Origin: Phycisphaerales bacterium UBA2266
Lineage (GTDB): Bacteria; Planctomycetota; Phycisphaerae; Sedimentisphaerales; Anaerobacaceae
Direction of reading: 5' to 3'
Length of the DNA: 7,048 nucleotides
Assembly: GCA_002347125.1 (NCBI GenBank)
Contig: DDXG01000373.1
Span: forward strand, 1 to 7,048
The position numbers were made by a program, and so were the translations under genes. Of the stretch, positions 1 to 4,568 are shown one piece after another; the stretch's first letter is position 1; each line of letters opens with the position of its first letter. Under the pieces are notes generated by a model, which worked only from the letters and a program-made list of their open reading frames with translations, did no database searches and was not told where the DNA came from.

Positions 1-19
1 CCATTGTCCTTCCAGGGTA

Positions 20-49
20 TTGACTGAGGGGGGCGGGGTGTGGTATAAT
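20..49 (+). promoter_or_regulatory. sigma70-type promoter of the serine protease gene
   Basis: A TTGACT -35 box (20-25) and a perfect TATAAT -10 box (44-49) are separated by 18 bp. Transcription would start near 56, leaving a leader of about 37 nt before the TTG start at 93. The core GGTATAATA recurs in the second promoter of the window at 1508-1516. Known: this is the housekeeping-sigma consensus. Inferred: it drives the downstream protease gene. Confidence 0.75.
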
Positions 50-78
50 AGTGTTGTGTGGCGGCAGGCAGGTGGTAT

Positions 79-86
79 GGAGGAGG
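79..86 (+). promoter_or_regulatory. Shine-Dalgarno that decides the start of the protease gene
   Basis: GGAGGAGG contains two overlapping GGAGG motifs. The nearest in-frame start is TTG at 93-95, six bases beyond the second GGAGG. The in-frame ATG at 120 has no good Shine-Dalgarno at normal distance, and the ATG at 51 overlaps the -10 region and lies before the expected transcript start. Confidence 0.6.
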
Positions 87-92
87 TGTGTC

Positions 93-1160
93 TTGCGGGC
101 CGAAGAAACCCGTCCAACTATGAGCATCGCTGTGGGCTGTGCCGTGATGGTATGCGCCGTCGCGGCGTTGGTGGGCTGCTGCGCGGGGGCATCGGGGGTG
201 ATTCTGCACCCGGCCGGCGAGCCCAACCTGGCCGTCTGGCAAGACAGGCCGACGACGACGGTGATTGGGCGGTGGGGCTCGAACGCCTCGTGCGTCGTCG
301 TCTCGCCGAACTGCATCGTGACGACCCGGCATCAGGGGGGCTCGGCCGCGACGGTGATCCGCGTCGATGGCGTGGCCTACGGCATCGACCGGATATGGAA
401 CCATCCGCAGGCGGACCTGCGGGTGGTCAGGCTCCTGGGGGCGGCTTTCAATGACTTCGTCGACCTCTACGACGCCGGGGGCGAGATCGGACGCAGCGTT
501 GTCATCGGCGGATATGGGCTGATTCGGGATCAGGAATTGGCCACCGGGGGCACAGTCTACGGCTATTCGTGGCAGGCCACGGGCAATACGGTTCTTCGCA
601 TGGGGACCAACCGCATCGACTCAATTCCTCCGCCGACGTTGGGGGACACCTACACGTCGGAGATTCTGGCCGCGGACTTTGACGGCCTGGGTAGCGGGTT
701 TGCCACGCAGTACGAGTGCACCGTCGCCCGGCACGACTCCGGCGGCGGCTGGTTCATCAAACGCGACGGCCAATGGCGACTGGCGGGGCTGTCTCGCAGT
801 ATCGAGGCGCACTACGCCGAGGGGCACGAGGACGACCCGAACTACATTCTGGAGCAGTCCTGGTTCCGCAATCGCGGGCAGCCGGAACTGTCGGACCCGG
901 ACTACCTCGACGCCGTGCGGATCGGTCCTTACGCCGACTGGATACGGCTGGCCCTGGGTAGCCCGATGCCCGGTGACCTCAATGAGGACCTGCGGGTGGA
1001 TTTTGCGGATGCGGCGATTCTCGGTTGGCACTGGGGCCGCACCGATTGCGCATCGCCCGATTTCTGCGGCCGGGCCGATTTCGAGCCGGATGGAGACGTG
1101 GACTTCGACGACCTGGCCTGGCTGGCGGTCCACTGGCTGACACCGGGTCTCGATCCATGA
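93..1160 (+). CDS. secreted trypsin-like (S1 family) serine protease with C-terminal dockerin-like module
   Basis: Predicted exported peptidase of 355 aa from the TTG at 93; ATG at 120 is the main alternative start. Residues ~10-35 form a signal peptide with a hydrophobic, Cys/Ala-rich core (GCAVMVCAVAALVGCCAGA). The protease domain (~45-285) shows all three triad contexts in S1 order: His80 in IVTTRHQ, Asp108 in HPQADLRVVRL, and Ser216 in HDSGGGWF, which corresponds to the GDSGG motif. Residues ~294-349 form a dockerin-like pair of Ca-binding repeats (GDLNEDLRVDFADAAIL and ADFEPDGDVDFDDLAWL) joined by a short Cys-containing loop, a very common C-terminus in Phycisphaerae secreted proteins. 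What the dockerin binds is unknown; no cohesin is encoded here. The gene has its own promoter and is followed by a repeat array. The substrate cannot be told from sequence. The fold assignment is confident, the exact start less so. Confidence 0.85.
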   Translation: MRAEETRPTMSIAVGCAVMVCAVAALVGCCAGASGVILHPAGEPNLAVWQDRPTTTVIGRWGSNASCVVVSPNCIVTTRHQGGSAATVIRVDGVAYGIDRIWNHPQADLRVVRLLGAAFNDFVDLYDAGGEIGRSVVIGGYGLIRDQELATGGTVYGYSWQATGNTVLRMGTNRIDSIPPPTLGDTYTSEILAADFDGLGSGFATQYECTVARHDSGGGWFIKRDGQWRLAGLSRSIEAHYAEGHEDDPNYILEQSWFRNRGQPELSDPDYLDAVRIGPYADWIRLALGSPMPGDLNEDLRVDFADAAILGWHWGRTDCASPDFCGRADFEPDGDVDFDDLAWLAVHWLTPGLDP

Positions 1161-1162
1161 CC

Positions 1163-1172
1163 GGACCGGTCC
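1163..1172. repeat. perfect 10-bp palindrome just after the protease stop codon
   Basis: GGACCGGTCC is self-complementary and begins two bases after the TGA at 1158-1160. It has no loop and no T-run, so it is not a rho-independent terminator. It may be chance in GC-rich DNA or a protein-binding site. Confidence 0.35.
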
Positions 1173-1206
1173 TCAAATACACCGCGTAACGCCGTTGGAG
1201 CCCCTT

Positions 1207-1426
1207 GATTGTCTCGCAATCGCCGGGATTCCACCTGCAACACCTCGATTCTGGCTGCGGCAGCGCGATTCCCGCTGCAACACCGCAGTTCCGCGTGCAA
1301 CGCCGTGATTCTGTCGGGAGCGCCCCGATTCTGCCGGCAGCGTCGTGATTGCGTCTGAAACGCCGTGATTCCGGCTGAAACCTGCCGCTCGCGTCAGAAA
1401 TGGCGCGTTTGACCGTGAAACCGGCT
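1207..1426. repeat. degenerate tandem array, 20-bp period, 11 units
   Basis: Units begin every 20 bp, at 1207, 1227, 1247, 1267, 1287, 1307, 1327, 1347, 1367, 1387 and 1407, with no indels. The approximate unit is GATTCYGSCTGNAACRCCGT. GATT opens eight of the eleven units (1207-1286 and 1307-1386); the one at 1287 opens AGTT, and the last two (GCTC, GTTT) are more diverged. A weak further unit may lie at 1187-1206. Several units hold small inverted repeats, for example GATTG/CAATC at 1207-1221, GCTGC/GCAGC at 1254-1264 and the palindrome CTGCCGGCAG at 1331-1340, but not at one conserved place. Because 20 is not a multiple of three, the minus-strand frames give a 20-residue protein-like periodicity that is a by-product. 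It looks like an old minisatellite or a phased binding array in the gap between two genes. Confidence 0.8.
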
Positions 1427-1486
1427 GTCGCCGACGGTTGTGCCCGCCATCCGGCAGGAAATACCGGCAAAAAAGCGAAAAAGGCC

Positions 1487-1515
1487 TTGCCCCGGCCGGG
1501 CTTCTGCGGTATAAT
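1487..1515 (+). promoter_or_regulatory. sigma70-type promoter of the SUMF1-PASTA-SUMF1 gene
   Basis: A -35 box TTGCCC (1487-1492) and a perfect -10 box TATAAT (1510-1515) are separated by the optimal 17 bp. Transcription should start near 1522. The surrounding GGTATAATA is shared with the promoter at 20-49. An A-rich stretch at 1469-1482 just upstream could act as an UP-like element. Confidence 0.8.
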
Positions 1516-1521
1516 ACTGCC

Positions 1522-1599
1522 GTTTGTCGGTGGCCTCCTTGTGAGGCGGAGGCGTCGGACGATGTTCTTGCGAGAACCGATGATTGGAGGCAGTGCGTT
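1522..1599 (+). promoter_or_regulatory. structured 5' leader and Shine-Dalgarno of the SUMF1-PASTA-SUMF1 gene
   Basis: The leader of about 78 nt holds two short hairpins: GCCTC/GAGGC (1533-1537 with 1543-1547, 5-nt loop) and GTTCT/AGAAC (1564-1568 with 1573-1577, TGCG loop). The Shine-Dalgarno GGAGG at 1586-1590 follows the second hairpin and lies nine bases before the ATG at 1600, which fixes that start. No known riboswitch class is recognised. The stems are short, so a regulatory role is only a possibility. Confidence 0.5.
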
Positions 1600-3876
1600 A
1601 TGCGAGGCAAGAGGGTAGTTTCCACGGGGGTGCTGGTGTGCCTGTGCGTGTCGGTGTGCGGCGTCCGGGGGTCGAATCCGGCGGATATCAATAACGACGG
1701 CATAGTGGATATGCTGGATGTGGCCATCGTGTGCGACAACTGGCTGTGGGAGGCGCCCGATCCGTGCGAATTCGCCCTGATCCCCGGCGGCACATTCCAG
1801 ATGGGCGATACAATCGGCGAGGGCTTGTCCTATGAGCGGCCGGCCCATACGGTTACGGTGGGCTCGTTCTACATGGGCAGGTGCGAGATCACGAACCAGC
1901 AGTACTGCGACTTCCTTAATTCCGCGAACGGACAGGGCCTGATCACAGTTACCAGCGGTGTCGTCTACAAGACCAGTTCCGGGACGAGCTACCCGTACTG
2001 CGACACCTCTACATCCAGTTCCTCCAGCCAGATAGCCTACAACGGAACTACTTTCAGCGTGCGGACCAAGGGCGGGCGGAGCATGGTCAATGATCCGATG
2101 GTACGGGTGAGTTGGTATGGGGCGGTGGCCTACTGTAACTGGCGAAGCGCACAGGAGGGCAAGGGGGTATGCTACGACCTGTCCACATGGGACTGCGACT
2201 TTGCCAAGAAGGGCTACCGTCTGGCGACGGAGGCTGAATGGGAATATGCCGCGCGGGGTGGGCTTTCAGGCAGCCGTTTTCCGTGGGGTAACGACATCTA
2301 TCACACACAGGCCAACTATAAGAGTTCGAGCTCCAACTCTTATGACAAAGGCCCCACGGGGGGCTTCCACCCCTTGTGGAATGACGGAGTGGGTCCTTAT
2401 ACGTCACCCGTGGGTTTCTTTGATGGGACAATGAAGCAGAAAGTCGACTGCAACTGGGCGGACAGTGCAACGAGTTACCAGACGACAAACGGGGCCAACG
2501 GCTATGGTCTGTACGACATGGTCGGCAACGTCTTCGAGTGGTGCAACAACTGGTTCGACTCCTACAGTTCCGATTCGCAAACGAATCCCACGGGTCCATC
2601 CAGTGGCACGTACCGTGTTCCGCGCGGCGGCGTTTGGAGCGGCTACGCCTACTACTGCCGCGTGGCGTACCGCGGCTACCTCAGGCCCAACACCCGGGAC
2701 GCCGACCTCGGCTTCCGTGTTGTCCTGGCGGGGGAGGTCGCCAAGGTCGTGGTTCCCGATGTTGTCGGCATGGCCCAGCCGGATGCAGAAGCCGCCGTTG
2801 CTGCCGCTGCGCTGGTCGTCGGGACTATCTCAGAAGAATTCAGCGACACAGTCCCCGAAGGCTGTGTCATCAGCCAGACCCCATTGGCCAGCCAGACTGT
2901 CCTGTGGGGATCGCCAGTGGATCTTGTTGTTTCCACAGGGCCCAGTGGAATCGTTCATGAGGAAGTCCTGATCCCCGGCGGCACGTTCGAGATGGGCGAC
3001 AGCTTTAGCGAGGGCCACTCCGATGAACTGCCGGTCCATACCGTGACGGTCGATTCGTTCTATATGAGCAAGTATGAGATCACGAATCAGCAGTACTGTG
3101 ATTACCTCAATTCAGCGCTTGGCGAGGGCCTGATCACAGTCACCAGCGGTGTCGTCTACAAGGCCGGTTCAGGGCCGAGTTACGCGTACTGCGGGACCTG
3201 GACGACGGAGATAGCAAGCGAATGGTATCGCAGTCAGATTCTCTACAATGGCAGCGTTTTTAGCGTGCGGGCCAAAGGCGGCCGGAGTATGGTCAACGAT
3301 CCCATGGTATCTGTGAGCTGGTATGGTGCGGCTGCCTACTGTAATTGGAGGAGCCAGCAGTTGGGCAAACAGCTTTGCTACGACAGTGGGACATTATTGC
3401 CGATCTACCCGTTGCGAGATGGTGTTCGTCTGGCGACAGAGGCCGAGTGGGAATATGCCGCCCGTGCGGGCCTGTCAGAGCGGCGCTTCCCATGGGGTGA
3501 CACCATTACGCACAGCCAGGCGAACTACTTCAGCCAGTCAAGCTACTCGTATGACACCAGCCCGACGCGCGGCTATCATCCTACGTGGAGCGACGGCGTA
3601 TGGCCGTACACGTCACCTGTGGGCAGTTTCCCGGCCAACGGCTACGGCCTGTGCGACATGGCTGGCAACGTCTTCGAGTGGTGCAACGACTGGTATGGGT
3701 CCTACAGTTCCGCTTCCCAAACGAATCCTACGGGTCCATTCAGTGGTACGTCCCGTGTTTGGCGCGGCGGCGGTTGGGACATCGGCGCGTACCACTGCCG
3801 CGCGGCGTTCCGCTACTACTACGCGCCTGGCGATCGCTACTACCTCATCGGGTTTCGTGTTGTCCTGGACTTCTGA
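1600..3876 (+). CDS. secreted SUMF1-PASTA-SUMF1 protein with N-terminal half dockerin
   Basis: Predicted exported protein of 758 aa. Order: signal peptide 1-24 (MRGKR then a hydrophobic Cys/Val core); a single dockerin-like repeat ~28-48 (ADINNDGIVDMLDVAIVCDNW); first SUMF1/FGE-sulfatase domain ~58-376; PASTA domain ~383-447 (VVVPDVVGM ... DLVVSTGP); second SUMF1 domain ~455-756. Family hallmarks appear twice: LIPGGTFxMGD, LATEAEWEYAARxG, RFPWG, NGYGLxDMxGNVFEWCN, RGGxW and IGFRVV/LGFRVV endings. True formylglycine-generating enzymes carry a Cys pair near the C-terminus (GGSYxCxxxxC type). Here the first Cys is replaced (Gly348 in domain 1, Gly729 in domain 2) and only the second remains (Cys353, Cys733). 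It is therefore probably not a sulfatase activator but a ligand-binding or structural member of the SUMF1/EgtB/PvdO superfamily. PASTA domains are known to bind cell-wall or carbohydrate ligands. The start is set by the Shine-Dalgarno at 1586-1590 and by the signal peptide; an upstream ATG at 1438 lies before the promoter. Confidence 0.88.
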   Translation: MRGKRVVSTGVLVCLCVSVCGVRGSNPADINNDGIVDMLDVAIVCDNWLWEAPDPCEFALIPGGTFQMGDTIGEGLSYERPAHTVTVGSFYMGRCEITNQQYCDFLNSANGQGLITVTSGVVYKTSSGTSYPYCDTSTSSSSSQIAYNGTTFSVRTKGGRSMVNDPMVRVSWYGAVAYCNWRSAQEGKGVCYDLSTWDCDFAKKGYRLATEAEWEYAARGGLSGSRFPWGNDIYHTQANYKSSSSNSYDKGPTGGFHPLWNDGVGPYTSPVGFFDGTMKQKVDCNWADSATSYQTTNGANGYGLYDMVGNVFEWCNNWFDSYSSDSQTNPTGPSSGTYRVPRGGVWSGYAYYCRVAYRGYLRPNTRDADLGFRVVLAGEVAKVVVPDVVGMAQPDAEAAVAAAALVVGTISEEFSDTVPEGCVISQTPLASQTVLWGSPVDLVVSTGPSGIVHEEVLIPGGTFEMGDSFSEGHSDELPVHTVTVDSFYMSKYEITNQQYCDYLNSALGEGLITVTSGVVYKAGSGPSYAYCGTWTTEIASEWYRSQILYNGSVFSVRAKGGRSMVNDPMVSVSWYGAAAYCNWRSQQLGKQLCYDSGTLLPIYPLRDGVRLATEAEWEYAARAGLSERRFPWGDTITHSQANYFSQSSYSYDTSPTRGYHPTWSDGVWPYTSPVGSFPANGYGLCDMAGNVFEWCNDWYGSYSSASQTNPTGPFSGTSRVWRGGGWDIGAYHCRAAFRYYYAPGDRYYLIGFRVVLDF
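1777..3867 (+). repeat. intragenic duplication: two SUMF1 modules around a PASTA domain
   Basis: Module 1 spans 1777-2727 and module 2 spans 2968-3867, with PASTA between. Residues 60-134 and 457-531 match at 56 of 75 positions without gaps. The C-terminal parts (300-343 and 680-723) are also close and keep long near-identical DNA stretches, such as GGCAACGTCTTCGAGTGGTG at 2524 and 3664. The offset between copies falls from 1191 to 1140 bp, a net 17 codons, mainly because module 1 has about 23 extra residues (275-298). The similarity indicates a fairly recent duplication or ongoing gene conversion. Confidence 0.85.
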
Positions 3877-3877
3877 C

Positions 3878-4102
3878 GTGCGCCGTGAAAAGGTGCCGAT
3901 CGTCAGCGGGTGCAATTCCCGCCCGGCAACTGAGTCGCTCCAGCCGGTAGCAATCGGAGCGGTCACGGAGGTAACGAAGTGGGGATAGTAGTGACAGATG
4001 ACTTCAGCGGTCCTGCCGGGGTGGTTCCGGCGCTGGACGGTCACGACTGGGAGCGGGCGGCGGCGCTTTAACATGCGAAGTGCAACACGACGGGCGACGA
4101 TC
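3878..4102 (+). ncRNA. orphan structured RNA, HEARO/omega-RNA-like (IscB/IsrB type)
   Basis: Seen: GCGCC/GGTGC hairpin with GTGAAAA loop (3880-3884, 3892-3896); GCGGG/CCCGC hairpin (3906-3910, 3918-3922); stem CCGGC/GCCGG (3923-3927, 3943-3947) whose loop contains CGCTCC (3936-3941), complementary to GGAGCG (3956-3961), which makes an H-type pseudoknot; then GTCAC/GTGAC (3962-3966, 3991-3995) and a long hairpin 4010-4038 (GTCC, GCCGG, 7-nt loop, CCGGC, GGAC). From memory, the order of elements and phrases such as CGTCAGCGGGTGCAATTCCC resemble HEARO RNAs, the omega-RNA scaffolds of IscB/IsrB elements. No RRXRR/HNH or transposase gene follows, so this would be an ORF-less relic or a trans-mobilised copy. 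The 3' end is placed before ATGA at 4103 because IsrB-type elements sit next to NTGA; that end is inferred. The main alternative is the 5' part of a group II intron (starts GTGCG), but no domain V is visible. Confidence 0.55.
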
Positions 4103-4333
4103 ATGAGCCGTCGGTAGCCTATGGACTTATGGGATACTGGGGACGCTGTCGCCAGGCCCCTGGGGTTTATCGCCTTGAGCCAGAAACACGATGAAGAGGG
4201 AGGCGACGGGCATGATGGCCGCGTCGCCCATGTTCCTGGCCCAAAGCGACAAATCCAACGCTTCCAACAACCCTTCTCCTCCTACCGCGCCGCCCCCGGC
4301 CGCCAACCGATACCGAGAACCGCAGAAAATGCA
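4103..4333. other. intergenic stretch without recognisable gene
   Basis: Short open frames exist on both strands (plus 4191-4469, minus 4127-4345), but none has a convincing Shine-Dalgarno or a recognisable family. The minus frame contains a short hydrophobic segment (IMPVASLFIVFLA) that could be a decayed membrane-protein end. The inverted repeat CCAG/CTGG at 4152-4163 has no T-run and is not a terminator. I see nothing firmer here. Confidence 0.4.
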
Positions 4334-4375
4334 AAACAAAGCCAAACTTAGGAAATTCAGGCAATATAGGCAATC
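4334..4375 (+). repeat. 42-nt direct repeat, copy 1
   Basis: This copy starts with AAACAAAGCCAAACTTAGG and ends with GGCAATATAGGCAATC. The first 19 bases are identical to copy 2 at 4452, and the last 16 differ at one base. It is AT-richer than its surroundings. Read on the plus strand it gives QNKAKL-like residues, a phrase I associate with dispersed intergenic repeats of Phycisphaerae; that link is from memory. Confidence 0.75.
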
Positions 4376-4451
4376 TTACTCCATGCCTGACACCCGACTC
4401 CTGACCCCCGCCCCCTGGATACTGAGGTCTGAAGCCAGAGGCCTTTTTGAG

Positions 4452-4493
4452 AAACAAAGCCAAACTTAGGCAAAATGGGCAATATAGGTAATC
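4452..4493 (+). repeat. 42-nt direct repeat, copy 2
   Basis: This is the second copy of the repeat at 4334-4375, of the same length, 118 bp downstream. The middle 7 bases differ between copies (AAATTCA against CAAAATG) while both flanks are conserved. The spacer 4376-4451 contains a pyrimidine-rich CTGACACCCGACTCCTGACC run and TTTTTGAG just before this copy. It lies 75 bp beyond the 3' end of polA. No transposase or target-site duplication is seen. Confidence 0.75.
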
Positions 4494-4568
4494 ATCGCGT
4501 ATCCGTAGCGACAATCCGTGCAAGCCCGTGGTCAAAGGCCCTCGGCGTGCTTGGCGGTGCAATGGCGG

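Noticed and set aside
1207..1426. CRISPR array
   Set aside because: Units are contiguous and degenerate, with no unique spacers and no cas genes.
1438..1599. Upstream extension of the SUMF1 gene from the ATG at 1438
   Set aside because: That segment contains the promoter and lies before the expected transcript start; it would also bury the clear signal peptide that begins at 1600.
979..1848. Long minus-strand open frame (289 codons), with another overlapping minus frame at 1173-1793
   Set aside because: It crosses the end of the protease gene, the 20-bp array, the promoter and the start of the SUMF1 gene on the opposite strand. Its apparent protein repeats come from the DNA array lacking stop codons.
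3890..3965. Cobalamin riboswitch, suggested by GGTGCAATTCC and GCAACTG
   Set aside because: The CCCGCnACTGT core and the B12-box AGCCAGGAnACCTGCC are not present, and the segment follows a gene end rather than preceding a B12-related gene.
3878..4120. Group II intron 5' fragment, suggested by GTGCG start and GAGCCGT at 4105-4111
   Set aside because: No domain V hairpin or reverse transcriptase is visible, and the interlocked stems at 3923-3961 fit an omega-RNA-type pseudoknot better. Kept as the main alternative, not excluded.
4152..4163. Rho-independent terminator at CCAGGCCCCTGG
   Set aside because: The stem is only four to five pairs and is followed by GGTTTATC rather than a T-run.
4191..4469. 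92-codon plus-strand frame ending in QNKAK ... KQSQT
   Set aside because: It has no Shine-Dalgarno and consists largely of the direct-repeat pair and its spacer; better described as repeat DNA.
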